This document shows, piece by piece, positions 9,878 through 19,012 of a stretch of DNA of 64,000 nucleotides. The notes under the pieces were generated by a model. The model saw only the letters and a list, made by a program, of their open reading frames with translations. It ran no database searches and was not told the origin of the DNA. This DNA comes from Pararhizobium sp. YC-54 (GTDB taxonomy: Bacteria; Pseudomonadota; Alphaproteobacteria; Rhizobiales; Rhizobiaceae), in contig NZ_JAOYTH010000002.1 of NCBI RefSeq assembly GCF_025847205.1, positions 310,001 to 374,000 of the forward strand, given 5' to 3'. The position numbers and the translations under genes are program-made. The first letter of the stretch is position 1. Every line of letters begins with the position of its first letter.

Positions 9878-9950
9878 CAGGCCGCGCAAAGCGCTTGCCG
9901 CGACGCTTGCGAAATCCTACCTGTTTCACCTGATGAACAGGACAAACGCC

Positions 9951-10790
9951 ATGCAGCCCGTCACTCTTCCAGATCGTGCCGTGATTACCGTGTCAGGACA
10001 GGACGCGCAGGACTTTCTGCAGGCGCTGATCACCACCGATCTCGATCTCCTCGAAGACGGCGAAGCCAAGCCCGGCGCGCTTTTGACGCCGCAGGGCAAG
10101 ATTCTCTTCGATTTCATGGTGACGCGTGACGGCAGCGCGATTCGCCTCGAGACAGGCGTGGAGCAGGCCGAAGCGCTGTTGAAGCGTCTGACCATGTACA
10201 AGCTGCGCGCACCGGTTTCCCTGTCGCTGACCGATCCGGCAACAGTCTCCATTCGCTTCGACGAGGCGCCGGGCGCCTATCGCGATGCGCGTTTTGTGAA
10301 AGCCGGGCAGACTGTTTATCGCAGCTATGGAAGCGAGAGCGAAACCGGCGAGCCTGATCAGTACGAGCGCCTCCGCATTGCCAGCGGCATCGCCGTTTCC
10401 GGCTCCGATTATGCCCTGCAGGACGCCTTTCCACACGATGTGCTGTTGGACCTGAACGGCGCGCTGTCCTTCAAGAAGGGCTGCTATGTCGGCCAGGAAG
10501 TCGTGTCGCGCATGCAGCACCGCGGCACCGCACGGCGGCGTGTCGTGATTGTCGCGGCTGAGACCGCGTTGCCGGCAACAGGAACGCCGCTGACCGTCAA
10601 GGGCCGCCCGATTGGTACACTCGGCAGCGTTATCGGCTCGTCGGCGCTGGCGATCGTGCGCATCGACAAGGCCGGCGAAGCCATCGCCTCGGGCGAACCT
10701 ATCCTTGCGGGCGATGTCACGGTAACACTCACCCTGCCCGCCTGGACTGGCCTGGATTTCCCGGCAGAAGCCGACGAGGCGAGCGCCTGA
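9951..10790 (+). CDS. ygfZ: YgfZ/GcvT-fold folate-binding protein (Fe-S cluster maintenance)
   Basis: 279 aa. The family signature KGCYVGQEVVSRMQHRG near residue 180 contains the conserved Cys of YgfZ. The N-terminal GcvT-like fold reads DFLQALITTDL and LTPQGKILFDF. YgfZ supports Fe-S cluster assembly and repair using tetrahydrofolate. Start at ATG 9951, preceded by AGGAC; a Met six codons upstream has no ribosome site. The TGA overlaps the next ATG by one base, so the pair is translationally coupled. Confidence 0.88.
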   Translation: MQPVTLPDRAVITVSGQDAQDFLQALITTDLDLLEDGEAKPGALLTPQGKILFDFMVTRDGSAIRLETGVEQAEALLKRLTMYKLRAPVSLSLTDPATVSIRFDEAPGAYRDARFVKAGQTVYRSYGSESETGEPDQYERLRIASGIAVSGSDYALQDAFPHDVLLDLNGALSFKKGCYVGQEVVSRMQHRGTARRRVVIVAAETALPATGTPLTVKGRPIGTLGSVIGSSALAIVRIDKAGEAIASGEPILAGDVTVTLTLPAWTGLDFPAEADEASA

Positions 10791-11398
10791 TGCCGTCGAC
10801 CCGTGCCTGGCAGCGTATGTTGTCCGGACGGCGGCTCGATCTGCTCGATCCGTCGCCGCTCGATGTCGAACTGTCCGATATTGCCCATGGGCTTGCCCGT
10901 GTCGCCCGCTGGAACGGCCAGACGAATGGCGATCATGCCTTTTCCGTCGCCCAGCACAGTCTCGTGGTCGAGGAAATCTTTCGCCGGCAGTTCAGCTGCA
11001 CGGCCGACGAGTGCCAGATGGCGCTGCTGCACGATGCGCCGGAATATGTGATCGGCGACATGATCTCGCCGTTCAAGGCAGTGGTCGGCGGCGGCTACAA
11101 GGTGGTGGAGAAACGTCTGGAGGGTGCCATCCATCTGCGTTTCGGGCTTCCCTCCACCGCGCCTGCCGAGTTGAAGACCCGGATCAAGAAGGCTGACCAC
11201 ATCGCCGCCTATTTCGAGGCAACGGTGCTTGCCGGGTTTTCGCTGGTGGAGGCCCGCAAATTCTTCGGCCAGCCGCGCGGCATTACCCGCGAGATGATCC
11301 TGATCGATCCGCTACCGGCGATTGAGGCGCAGAAATTGTTTATCAAACGGTTCGAGGCCATTGAGGCGGAACGTTCAACTGTGCGGGCGGTGTCCTGA
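10790..11398 (+). CDS. HD-domain phosphohydrolase, YfbR-like
   Basis: 202 aa. The HD metal site is visible as H in FSVAQHSLVVEE, HD in LLHDAPE and the distal D in KKADHIAAYFEA. The pattern is that of YfbR-type 5'-deoxynucleotidases, which dephosphorylate dNMPs. Its ATG overlaps the ygfZ stop by one base, and the phosphatase gene follows one base later. Substrate assignment is by resemblance only. Confidence 0.8.
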   Translation: MPSTRAWQRMLSGRRLDLLDPSPLDVELSDIAHGLARVARWNGQTNGDHAFSVAQHSLVVEEIFRRQFSCTADECQMALLHDAPEYVIGDMISPFKAVVGGGYKVVEKRLEGAIHLRFGLPSTAPAELKTRIKKADHIAAYFEATVLAGFSLVEARKFFGQPRGITREMILIDPLPAIEAQKLFIKRFEAIEAERSTVRAVS

Positions 11399-11399
11399 G

Positions 11400-11939
11400 A
11401 TGCCGGTGATCGTCGTCTCGCCATTGTCGCGCATCGCCGAGATGGCCGTGCGCCATCGCGCCCGCGAAATGATCAGCCTGATGGCGAAGGAACAGGCCTT
11501 CCATCGCCCGGCAGTGATTACGGCCGGCCGGCACCTGCTGCTGGGGATGAACGATATCACGTTTGCCGGAAATGCCGGTCTGGTGGCGCCCGGCGAAGAG
11601 CACGTGCTGCAGATCATCGAATTTTCCCGGCAATGGGACCGGTCGTCGCCGCTTTTGATCCATTGCTGGATGGGCGTCTCGCGCTCGCCTGCCGCAGCAG
11701 CCATCGCCGCTTTGGCGGTGGAACCGGATCAGGACGATATGGACCTGGCGCTACGGCTGCGCACAGCATCCGCCTACGTCACCCCCAATTCCCGGCTGAT
11801 CGAGATCGCAGACCGGTTGCTGTCGCGCAACGGCAGGCTGGTGGCCGCGATCAAGGCGATCGGCCGTGGCGCCGATGCGGATGGCAACGTGCCCTTCGTC
11901 TTTTTACCTATGCCAGAGTCTGCCGTCCATGCCGGCTGA
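11400..11939 (+). CDS. Tyrosine phosphatase-like protein (CX5R)
   Basis: 179 aa. Active-site loop HCWMGVSRS (C-X5-R) near residue 89, preceded by PLLI, as in dual-specificity/tyrosine phosphatases. A Ser directly after the Arg fits catalytic use. The general-acid Asp may lie in the upstream NDITFAG loop. It sits between the HD phosphohydrolase and the NadQ-like gene with overlaps of a few bases, which implies one transcript. Natural substrate unknown. Confidence 0.78.
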   Translation: MPVIVVSPLSRIAEMAVRHRAREMISLMAKEQAFHRPAVITAGRHLLLGMNDITFAGNAGLVAPGEEHVLQIIEFSRQWDRSSPLLIHCWMGVSRSPAAAAIAALAVEPDQDDMDLALRLRTASAYVTPNSRLIEIADRLLSRNGRLVAAIKAIGRGADADGNVPFVFLPMPESAVHAG

Positions 11940-12906
11940 CGACAGGGCCATCACCGTCGAAATCGGCCTCAACGCTGCGATCGTCGCGGTGACCAGCCGT
12001 TCGCCGCGCATCCTCGCGGTCAGTGACGAGCAGGGTGACAGCCGCGACGGCCTGCCGTTTGGCCCCTTTAATCCCGCCCACTACCGGACGTTTGAAACCA
12101 GCCTCAGAGCCAGCGTCGAGCAGCAGACGGCGCTCAATCTCGGCTATATCGAACAGCTCTACACGTTCGGCGACCAGGGCCGCCACCGCTTGGCGGGGGA
12201 AAGCGGCACGCACATGGTATCGGTGGGTTATCTCGCATTGACCCGCACCGATGCCGAAAACAATGCGCGCCTGGCTGAGGCCGGCGCCCACTGGCGCGAC
12301 TGGTACAGCTATCTGCCGTGGGAAGACTGGCGGCAAGGCAGGCCTGCGCTGATCGACCAGCTTATTCTTCCGGCCCTGCGCCAGTGGGAAAAGGGCGGGC
12401 ATCAGGACGAGCGCATGGGGCTGCCGCAGCGGCGTACCCGCACCCGGCTTGCCTTCGGGCTCGATGACTTCCCCTGGGACGAGGAGCGCGTGCTGGAGCG
12501 CTATGAACTTCTTTATGAGGCCGGTCTCGTCGGCGAAGCGGCGATCGACGGCCGCGCGGCCGCGACAGATGCGCCACCTGTTGGCCTGACCATGCGCCAC
12601 GACCACCGGCGGATCGTCGCCACCGCCGTTGCGCGGTTGCGCGGCAAGATCAAATACCGGCCGGTGATCTTCGAACTGATGCCGCCGGAATTCACGCTGA
12701 CCGAGTTGCAGGCGACAGTCGAGGCGATTTCCGGCCGGCACCTGCACAAGCAGAATTTCCGCCGTCTGGTCGAAGGGGCAGAGCTTGTCGAACCGACCGG
12801 CATGCTGACGGCGGCGACCGGCGGCCGGCCCGCCGCCCTCTTCCGCTTCCGCCGCCAGATCCTCGACGAACGCCCGGCACCGGGCCTGAAAGTCGGCGGA
12901 CGATAA
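11929..12906 (+). CDS. nadQ: NadQ-like regulator of NAD biosynthesis (Nudix-like + winged HTH)
   Basis: 325 aa. The N-terminal ~200 residues have a Nudix-like layout but no catalytic REx2EE box. The C-terminal residues from about 245 to 315 form the winged-helix segment shared with NrtR-type regulators (FTLTELQATVEAISG, then KQNFRRL). This combination matches the alphaproteobacterial COG4111/NadQ family, known as the regulator of nadABC. Consistent with that, a near-perfect palindrome lies upstream of nadA 6 kb away. Start at ATG 11929 inside the phosphatase gene; the Shine-Dalgarno is poor, so coupling is likely. Ligand sensing is inferred. Confidence 0.75.
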   Translation: MPADDRAITVEIGLNAAIVAVTSRSPRILAVSDEQGDSRDGLPFGPFNPAHYRTFETSLRASVEQQTALNLGYIEQLYTFGDQGRHRLAGESGTHMVSVGYLALTRTDAENNARLAEAGAHWRDWYSYLPWEDWRQGRPALIDQLILPALRQWEKGGHQDERMGLPQRRTRTRLAFGLDDFPWDEERVLERYELLYEAGLVGEAAIDGRAAATDAPPVGLTMRHDHRRIVATAVARLRGKIKYRPVIFELMPPEFTLTELQATVEAISGRHLHKQNFRRLVEGAELVEPTGMLTAATGGRPAALFRFRRQILDERPAPGLKVGGR

Positions 12907-13015
12907 AGCATGTCGCGCAAAAGTGTCAGCGGTTTTGCGACAACGACATGCGTAAAATCAAAGACCTAAAGCGCAGGAAGCGATCCTGAAAGATCGCGAC
13001 GCGCTTTGGGCGTTG
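12905..13015. repeat. Rhizobial intergenic repeat with two hairpins
   Basis: Contains GCATGTCG...CGACATGC arms (about 12908-12952) around a GCAAAAGTG/GGTTTTGC pair, followed by a second hairpin (AAGCGC...GCGCTTT, about 12969-13010). I recognise this as a common rhizobial intergenic element. It lies between the converging nadQ and sodC genes and may also act as a bidirectional terminator. Confidence 0.6.
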
Positions 13016-13033
13016 CCGGACCGCCTGATCGCG

Positions 13034-13546
13034 CTATTCGATCACGGCGCAGGCCAGCCTGTCGCCGGCATCGCCGGAGGGCTGGCTGCGGTTGTCGTCG
13101 GACTTTGCATGCACCATCAGTGCCCGGCCGCGAATGCCGTTTTCGACATTGTCGAGAGCCACCATGCTGTTGAAGACCTGGGCGCGCAGAACGCCGTCGG
13201 CGCCGGCATACTGGTTGGGCATGTCGCCGGCATGCGGGCCGTTGGCCGCAAGAAACCCATGTTCGGTGTTGCCGGGATTGAAATGCTTGCCGGCCGATTC
13301 GTGATTGTGCGCGGCATCGCACTTGCCGGTTTCATGCACATGGAAGGCCACCCACTTGCCGGGCGGCAGGTTTGTCACTTCCACCTCGATCAGCACGCCG
13401 TTCTTGCCCTGGGTCAGCGACGCCCGGCCGGTTTCCTTGCCGTCCTTGCCGATGAAATTGGCGATGGCAGTCTGCGAGGTTGATTGCGCGGATGCAGTTG
13501 CCGCTGCCGCAAGGATGAAGGCGAGCGTGGTGATCAGGCGTTTCAT
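13034..13546 (-). CDS. sodC: Cu/Zn superoxide dismutase, periplasmic
   Basis: 170 aa with a signal peptide (LAFILAAAATASA, cleavage near residue 20). Metal ligands are visible: HVHETGKC (Cu His pair), then HNHESAGKHFNPGNTEHG (bridging and Zn His/Asp region), and the disulfide partner Cys in DRLACAVIE. The electrostatic-loop Arg is not assigned. Clear GGAGG upstream of the ATG. Detoxifies superoxide in the periplasm. Confidence 0.92.
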   Translation of the reverse strand: MKRLITTLAFILAAAATASAQSTSQTAIANFIGKDGKETGRASLTQGKNGVLIEVEVTNLPPGKWVAFHVHETGKCDAAHNHESAGKHFNPGNTEHGFLAANGPHAGDMPNQYAGADGVLRAQVFNSMVALDNVENGIRGRALMVHAKSDDNRSQPSGDAGDRLACAVIE

Positions 13547-13683
13547 GAGACATTCCTCCGGTGGGCGGTGACCGCATCAAGCTGCAACGCCTGATGACGC
13601 CGGCGGTTCCACAATCAACCGGCGCGATTGCCGAAACCGGCCATGACATGATGGACATGACACAACGGACAAGACACGACGGA

Positions 13684-14415
13684 TTAGAAGATCCGCATGG
13701 CCGACGTGGCGATGATGACGAAGGATACGGCGATCATCAACGGCCGCACGGGCAGGCGCCTGACGACAAGCGCACCGACGGGCGCTGCGAGCACGCCGCC
13801 AAGGACGAGGCCGATGGCGGAACCCAGATCCGACCAACCCAGCGTCAGCACAAAGGTTGCCGAAATCGTCAGGGTGACGACGAATTCCGTAAGACTGGTG
13901 GAGCCGATGACCTTCTTCGGCTCATGGCCCCGGCCGATCAGCGAGGTCGTGACGATCGGTCCCCATCCGCCGCCGCCCGCCGCATCGAGCGCGCCGCCGC
14001 CCAGACCGATGAGCGGCACCGCCCAGTCCCTGACCTCACGCAGCCAGAGCGGCCGAAAGGCCTTGAACAGGATATAGATGCCGACCAAAAGCAGATAGGC
14101 TGAGACGAACGGCTCGATCGTCTCTCCATCGACATTGGAAACGCCATAGGCGCCGAGCGCACCGCCGATCATACCGGCCGGCGCGAGGCGCGCCACCAGA
14201 CGCCAGTCGATATTGCGGTGATAGGTGTGAGACGCGCCGGAGGCTGCGGTGGTGAAGATTTCGGCGATATGGGTCATGGCGCTGGCCGTTGCCGGCGGCA
14301 CGCCGACTGCGAGCAGGCTGGTGGTGGACAACAGGCCGAAGGCCATGCCGAGCGCGCCATCGACCAACTGCGCCAAAAAGCCGATGACAACGAATATCCA
14401 GAAATCTGCCGACAC
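13684..14415 (-). CDS. TauE/SafE-family sulfite exporter-like membrane protein
   Basis: 243 aa from a GTG start with AAGGA six bases upstream. About eight hydrophobic segments. The N-terminal repeat FLAQLVDGALGMAFGLLSTTSLLAVGVPPATASAMTH, broken here by family-typical gaps, has the GxGxG-like and PxxASAxxH motifs of TauE, and it is echoed in the second half (LGGGALDAAGGGGWGPI). Transports sulfonates, sulfite or related anions; the substrate is unknown. An inverted repeat lies about 95 nt upstream. Confidence 0.83.
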   Translation of the reverse strand: MSADFWIFVVIGFLAQLVDGALGMAFGLLSTTSLLAVGVPPATASAMTHIAEIFTTAASGASHTYHRNIDWRLVARLAPAGMIGGALGAYGVSNVDGETIEPFVSAYLLLVGIYILFKAFRPLWLREVRDWAVPLIGLGGGALDAAGGGGWGPIVTTSLIGRGHEPKKVIGSTSLTEFVVTLTISATFVLTLGWSDLGSAIGLVLGGVLAAPVGALVVRRLPVRPLMIAVSFVIIATSAMRIF

Positions 14416-14507
14416 GAACGGTCCTTCGTTGTTGCGCCGCTTGCCCGATGCGGCAGCATCGCGCTGCGCACCGCGCCTAGCCAGAGATCAGCCATGGGCC
14501 ATCCTAT

Positions 14508-14528
14508 AGGTCTCTATCATCGAGACCT
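14508..14528. promoter_or_regulatory. Perfect inverted repeat, candidate operator
   Basis: AGGTCTC, a 7-nt spacer, then GAGACCT: two perfect 7-bp half-sites between the divergent TauE-like gene (minus) and the 74-aa ORF (plus). Spacing of one and a half helical turns is compatible with a dimeric repressor. No cognate regulator is identified. Confidence 0.4.
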
Positions 14529-14612
14529 GGTATTATTTGCGCCAATCGCATGGCGTTGGTAAAGGTTCCCCGTCGGCAATTCACAAGGCCACGATGGAAG
14601 AAAGACGATGCG

Positions 14613-14837
14613 ATGAAGATAATTGCTGTTTTCCTCGCCGGTACTGTTCTTGTTGCGCCGGAGGACAAGCCGGCCATTCCCGACTATTTCGGCGGCAATG
14701 ACGCCACCGGCCAGCCGGCCCAATGCAATCTGACCAGCGAAGACCTGAACGGGCCGTTCAAGACATGCCGCTACGACTGCGGCAAGACGCTGACCATCGG
14801 TTCCCGGCTGGTTTGCCCCTTCGTGCTGCAGCGATAG
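14613..14837 (+). CDS. Small secreted cysteine-containing protein
   Basis: 74 aa beginning MKIIAVFLAGTVLVAP, a short export signal, followed by a mature part with four Cys (CNLTSED, CRYDCGKTL, LVCPF) suited to two disulfides. No family recognised. An upstream in-frame reading exists but lacks a ribosome site. Likely periplasmic. It runs toward the nadC terminus on the opposite strand. Confidence 0.55.
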   Translation: MKIIAVFLAGTVLVAPEDKPAIPDYFGGNDATGQPAQCNLTSEDLNGPFKTCRYDCGKTLTIGSRLVCPFVLQR

Positions 14838-14897
14838 GAGACGGCATATGACGGCTTGACCCCGTCACCCAACCGCGGATGCCTGACCTGGCATGCC

Positions 14898-15806
14898 TTA
14901 GCCAATGACCACATCCAGCCCGATATCCAGCGTCGGCGCAGCCATGGTGATCTTCGAGGTCGAGATATAGTCGACGCCGGTTTCGGCGATGGCGCGGATG
15001 GTCTGGACATTGACATTGCCGGAGGCTTCGAGCTTCGCCCTGCGCGGATCGGCGGCGTAGGCGCCGGCGGCGAGCTGCCAATGGGCGGCGTTGACGGAAA
15101 CGGCCTGGCGCAACAGATCAGGTCCCATATTGTCGAGCAGAACGACGTCCGGGCTGGCGGTCAGAGCCTCGCGCATCTGGTCCAGTCCATCCACTTCCAC
15201 CTCGATCTTCACCAGATGGCCGCCATAAGCGCGCGCGGCGTGGACGGCGGACGCGACACCGCCGGAGACGGCGATATGATTGTCCTTGATCAGGATCGCA
15301 TCGTCGAGGCCATAGCGATGGTTGGAGCCGCCACCGAGGCGTACCGCATATTTCTCAAGCGCTCGCAGGCCGGGAATGGTCTTGCGGGTGCAGCAGACCT
15401 TTGCGCTGGTATGGGCGATCTCGGCCGAAAATTTCGACGTGTAGGTGGCAACACCGCAGAGATGCATGAGGAAATTCAGTGCCACGCGCTCGGCCGACAG
15501 CAGGCCACGGGCCGGGCCGGAGATGCGCGCCAGCACCGTGCCGGGCGCGATCCGGTCGCCGTCCGTCACCAGTGCCTCGAAGCGGATGGCCGGATCGATC
15601 AGGCGAAAGGCGGTGCGGGCCAGCTCCATGCCGGCAACGACGCCGTTTTCGCGGGCGTTCATTTCCGCAGTCGCCGTCTTGTCCGGCGCGATGGTGGCAT
15701 AGGTGGTGATGTCACCGGCGCGGCCGAGGTCTTCGAGAAGCGCCGCGCGGACCTGATCCTCGACCATCAAAGCAGGCAGTTCGGGGCGAAGGGCGGTTGG
15801 TGTCAT
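14898..15806 (-). CDS. nadC: Nicotinate-nucleotide pyrophosphorylase (carboxylating)
   Basis: 302 aa. Converts quinolinate and PRPP to nicotinate mononucleotide. Family motifs: EDLGRAGDITT (about 25-35), the LNFLMHLCGVAT helix (about 110), and CCTRKTIPGLRALEKYAVRLGGG spanning the substrate loop (about 140-162). HRYGLDDAILIKDNH follows. Last gene of the nadA-nadB-nadC order on the minus strand, separated from nadB by a palindromic repeat. Confidence 0.95.
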   Translation of the reverse strand: MTPTALRPELPALMVEDQVRAALLEDLGRAGDITTYATIAPDKTATAEMNARENGVVAGMELARTAFRLIDPAIRFEALVTDGDRIAPGTVLARISGPARGLLSAERVALNFLMHLCGVATYTSKFSAEIAHTSAKVCCTRKTIPGLRALEKYAVRLGGGSNHRYGLDDAILIKDNHIAVSGGVASAVHAARAYGGHLVKIEVEVDGLDQMREALTASPDVVLLDNMGPDLLRQAVSVNAAHWQLAAGAYAADPRRAKLEASGNVNVQTIRAIAETGVDYISTSKITMAAPTLDIGLDVVIG

Positions 15807-15840
15807 TGCAGGATTCTTTCGGTTTCAACAGGGGACTTTC

Positions 15841-15970
15841 CTCTTCTCCCCAGCGGGGAGAAGTGCCGAGCGTATGCGAGGCGATGAGGGGGCGGCCGGG
15901 CAAATTCCGAGTGTTTGGCTCCCCCTCATCCGGCGCCTTGGGCCACCTTCTCCCCGCTGGGGAGAAGAGG
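15841..15970. repeat. RIME1-like intergenic repeat between nadB and nadC
   Basis: Begins CTCTTCTCCCCAGCGGGGAG and ends with CTTCTCCCCGCTGGGGAGAAG. Each end is itself a hairpin, and together they form the terminal inverted repeats of a 130-nt element. A central CGAGGCGATGAGGGGG / CTCCCCCTCATC pair forms an inner stem. Same family and orientation as 17600-17728. Confidence 0.75.
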
Positions 15971-15974
15971 TCCC

Positions 15975-17573
15975 TTAAACGCTTTCCGTTTCCGTCACCT
16001 CTGCCACGACCCGGTCGGCTTCGGCGAGCGTCAGGAACGTCCGGCGTTTCCATTCCGGGCGCGGGTCCGGGCAATCGGAGCGGTAATGGCCGCCGCGGCT
16101 TTCGGTGCGCAGATAGGCGCCGGTGGCGATCAGCTTGGCTGTGGTGAGGATGTTGCTGAAGCGCAGCCGCGTGTTCTGACGCTCCAGATTGGCAATCGCC
16201 CGGATGGCGCGGGTCAGTGCGTCCTGGCTGCGGATAACGCCGACATGATCGCTCATGATATGGCGCAGCGCCGTCAGCGGCGGGCTGTCTTCCAGCGTCA
16301 CGGGATCGTCGTTCTCGCCGGCATTGTCGCCCCAATCGGCGATCTTCGGCTCCGGCAGCATGCCTTTGATGTTTTCGGCAATACGGGCGGCAAAGACCAC
16401 GGCTTCAAGCAGCGAATTGGAGGCGAGCCGGTTGGCGCCATGGACGCCGGTCGAGGTCACCTCGCCCGCAGCCCAAAGGCCATCGATCGAGGTGCGGCCT
16501 TCCGCATCGGTCAGCACGCCGCCCATATGGTAGTGGACAGCCGGAACGACCGGGATCGGCTGCGTGACGGGATCGATGCCGGCCGACAGGCAGGAGGCAT
16601 AGACCGTCGGGAACAGTTCGGCAAAATGCGCGCCGACAGCCTTGGTGCAATCGAGAAACGCGCCGCGCCCGGCCTGCACCTCGGCGAAGACACCGCGCGA
16701 GACGATATCGCGGGGTGCAAGCTCGCCGTCCGGATGGATATCGAGCATGAAGCGATGACCGGCCGAATTGATCAGATGCGCGCCGTCGCCGCGCAGGGCT
16801 TCGGTTGCCAGCGGCGCCGGATCGCGGCCGATATTGATCGCCGTCGGGTGGAACTGGATGAATTCTGGATCGGCGATGATGGCGCCGGCGCGGGCGGCCA
16901 TGCCGACGCCCTGGCCGCAGGCTTCGGTCGGATTGGTGGTGACCGAGAAGAGATGGCCGACGCCGCCGGAGCACAGCACCACGGCACGGGCCGGAAACGA
17001 CACGCGCTTCTTCGACTGGCCCGCATCCGGACGGGCGATAACACCGGAAATGAACCGGCCCTGGCGCACCAGTTCCTCAACCACATAGCCTTCCAGCACC
17101 CGGATCGACGGCGTATTGCGCACGGCTGCGATCAACGCTTCCATGATCGCCTTTCCGGCCATGTCGCCCTTGACGCGGACGATGCGGCGCTCCGAATGGG
17201 CGGCCTCGCGCGACAGGAGCAGCTTGCCCTCAAGATCACGATCGAACGGCACGCCATAGCCAAGCAGGTCATGGATGCGCGCCGGACCTTCGGCGACCAT
17301 CATCCGCGTCATCTTCTCGTCCACAATGCCGGCACCGGCAGTCAGCGTATCGGCGACGTGCTTGTCGATGGTATCGCCAAGCCCCATGGCAGCGGCGATG
17401 CCGCCCTGTGCCCAGGCGGACGAGGCGCCGTGCCCGATGGGGGCTGCGGCAAGCACGGTGACGGGACGCGGGCTGAGTTTTAGCGCGCAAAAGAGCCCGG
17501 CAAGGCCGCCGCCGACGATGACGATATCGTCAATGCCGTTGAAGGACTGTGGGCGGAAATGGTCTGTCAGCAT
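15975..17573 (-). CDS. nadB: L-aspartate oxidase
   Basis: 532 aa FAD flavoenzyme that oxidises aspartate to iminoaspartate for NadA. The N-terminal dinucleotide-binding [13 protein letters not shown] is at about 22-34. [18 protein letters not shown] (about 48-65) and the substrate loop [10 protein letters not shown] are typical of NadB. The conserved HYHMGGV and DGLWAAGEV(T)[17 protein letters not shown] segments are intact. It is flanked on both sides by RIME1-like repeats. Confidence 0.95.
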   Translation of the reverse strand: MLTDHFRPQSFNGIDDIVIVGGGLAGLFCALKLSPRPVTVLAAAPIGHGASSAWAQGGIAAAMGLGDTIDKHVADTLTAGAGIVDEKMTRMMVAEGPARIHDLLGYGVPFDRDLEGKLLLSREAAHSERRIVRVKGDMAGKAIMEALIAAVRNTPSIRVLEGYVVEELVRQGRFISGVIARPDAGQSKKRVSFPARAVVLCSGGVGHLFSVTTNPTEACGQGVGMAARAGAIIADPEFIQFHPTAINIGRDPAPLATEALRGDGAHLINSAGHRFMLDIHPDGELAPRDIVSRGVFAEVQAGRGAFLDCTKAVGAHFAELFPTVYASCLSAGIDPVTQPIPVVPAVHYHMGGVLTDAEGRTSIDGLWAAGEVTSTGVHGANRLASNSLLEAVVFAARIAENIKGMLPEPKIADWGDNAGENDDPVTLEDSPPLTALRHIMSDHVGVIRSQDALTRAIRAIANLERQNTRLRFSNILTTAKLIATGAYLRTESRGGHYRSDCPDPRPEWKRRTFLTLAEADRVVAEVTETESV

Positions 17574-17599
17574 GCTGTTCCTCCTCCGGGAATGTCTCC

Positions 17600-17728
17600 C
17601 TCTTCTCCCCAGCGGGGAGAAGTGCCGAGCGTAGCGAGGCGATGAGGGGGTGGTGCGGCAAACTCCCGTTTGCCTGGCTCCCCCTCATCCGTCCCTTCGG
17701 GCCACCTTCTCCCCCCTGGGGAGAAGAG
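17600..17728. repeat. RIME1-like intergenic repeat between nadA and nadB
   Basis: Same architecture as the repeat at 15841-15970: terminal CTCTTCTCCCCAGCGGGGAG and CTTCTCCCCCCTGGGGAGAAG with an inner GAGGCGATGAGGGGG/CTCCCCCTCATC stem. The two copies are direct repeats relative to each other and bracket nadB. Confidence 0.75.
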
Positions 17729-17761
17729 AACCGCCGCCATTGTCGCCCGGCCTACCCCTTT

Positions 17762-18841
17762 CTACTGCTTCAAATTCACCATTCGCTCGACGGCCAGTCT
17801 TGCGCGGCCGGCAATCGCCGGATCGACCAGGACTTCCTCCGTCATGAACAGCAGGCTGTCGAGGATCTTCGGCAGCGTGATGCGCTTCATGTGCGGACAG
17901 AGATTGCACGGCTTGATGAAATCGACGCCCTTGACCTCGGCCTGGATGTTGGAGGCCATCGAGCATTCGGTGACCAGCAGAACGCGCGCCGGGCGCTTGT
18001 CCTTGACGTAGTTGATCATGCCCGAGGTGGAACCGGCAAAATCGCAGACGGCGATGACGTCCGGATGGCATTCCGGATGGCCGATGATTTCGATCGACGG
18101 ATCGGCTTCCTTATAGGCGAGCAGTTCGGCCGCCGTGAAGCGCTCGTGCACCTCGCAGTGGCCCTTCCAGGTGAGGATCTTTTTCTTCGTCTGCTTCGCG
18201 ACGTTCATCGCCAGATATTCGTCCGGGATGCAGAGCACCGTGTCGCTCTCCAGGCTCTCGATGACGGCAAGCACGTTGGACGAGGTGCAGCAGATATCGG
18301 TCTCGGCCTTCACGTCGGCCGAGGTGTTGACATAGGTCACCACCGGCACACCGGGATAACGCTCCTTCAACAGCCGCACATCGGCGCCGGTGATCGATTC
18401 CGACAGCGAGCAGCCGGCCTTGCCATCCGGGATCAGAACGGTCTTTTCCGGGTTGAGCAGCTTGGAGGTCTCGGCCATGAAATGCACGCCGCACTGGATG
18501 ATGATCCCGGCATCGACCTTGGTGGCGTCGCGCGCCAGCTGCAGCGAATCGCCGACGATATCGGCGACACAATGGAAGATATCCGGCGTCTGGTAATTAT
18601 GGGCGAGGATGACGGCGCCGCGCTCCTTCTTCAGCCTGTTGATGGCGTGCACATAGGGCGCATAGACCGGCCATTCGAACGCAGGGACGAACTGTTTGAC
18701 GCGGTCATAGAGATGGGCCGTCTCGCGGGCGATCTCCGGCGTAAACGTCAGGTCCGGCCTTTCGAGGATGCCGAAACGCTCGGCGGCGGTCTTTGCCGCG
18801 CTTAAACCTCCAACGGCTGCCTGGTTCTGTGCAATGGTCAT
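17762..18841 (-). CDS. nadA: Quinolinate synthase A
   Basis: 359 aa, the long NadA type. Condenses iminoaspartate with dihydroxyacetone phosphate using a 4Fe-4S cluster. Cluster Cys are plausibly those in [10 protein letters not shown] (about 136), CCTSSN (about 223) and [11 protein letters not shown] (about 320). [12 protein letters not shown] (about 79) is the usual substrate-binding segment. First gene of nadABC, with a strong palindromic operator 38 nt upstream of the ATG. Confidence 0.95.
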   Translation of the reverse strand: MTIAQNQAAVGGLSAAKTAAERFGILERPDLTFTPEIARETAHLYDRVKQFVPAFEWPVYAPYVHAINRLKKERGAVILAHNYQTPDIFHCVADIVGDSLQLARDATKVDAGIIIQCGVHFMAETSKLLNPEKTVLIPDGKAGCSLSESITGADVRLLKERYPGVPVVTYVNTSADVKAETDICCTSSNVLAVIESLESDTVLCIPDEYLAMNVAKQTKKKILTWKGHCEVHERFTAAELLAYKEADPSIEIIGHPECHPDVIAVCDFAGSTSGMINYVKDKRPARVLLVTECSMASNIQAEVKGVDFIKPCNLCPHMKRITLPKILDSLLFMTEEVLVDPAIAGRARLAVERMVNLKQ

Positions 18842-18878
18842 CGAACTGCTCCTCTTGCCGCCCCTCCGGCGGCAGACC

Positions 18879-18903
18879 TATTTTGCTCAAACTGAGCATA
18901 ATA
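18879..18903. promoter_or_regulatory. Candidate NadQ operator upstream of nadABC
   Basis: TGCTCA-AAC-TGAGCA is a perfect 6+3+6 inverted repeat (18884-18898). It extends to a 25-nt palindrome with TATT/AATA flanks and a single mismatched pair (18883/18899). It lies 38 nt upstream of the nadA ATG, where a repressor would block the promoter. The form agrees with my recollection of the NadQ motif in Rhizobiales; binding is inferred. Confidence 0.7.
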
Positions 18904-19012
18904 GGATCAAAACAAAACCGGCAGTGCCGGTGGATGAGACTTAGAAAGTTTTGTGACAGTTTTCAAGAATGCTCTCCCGCTATTTCTGCGGGAGAGCAGG
19001 AAATTACCGGTA

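Noticed and set aside
15915..17483. 522-aa plus-strand ORF opposite nadB
   Set aside because: Antisense shadow of nadB; no motifs.
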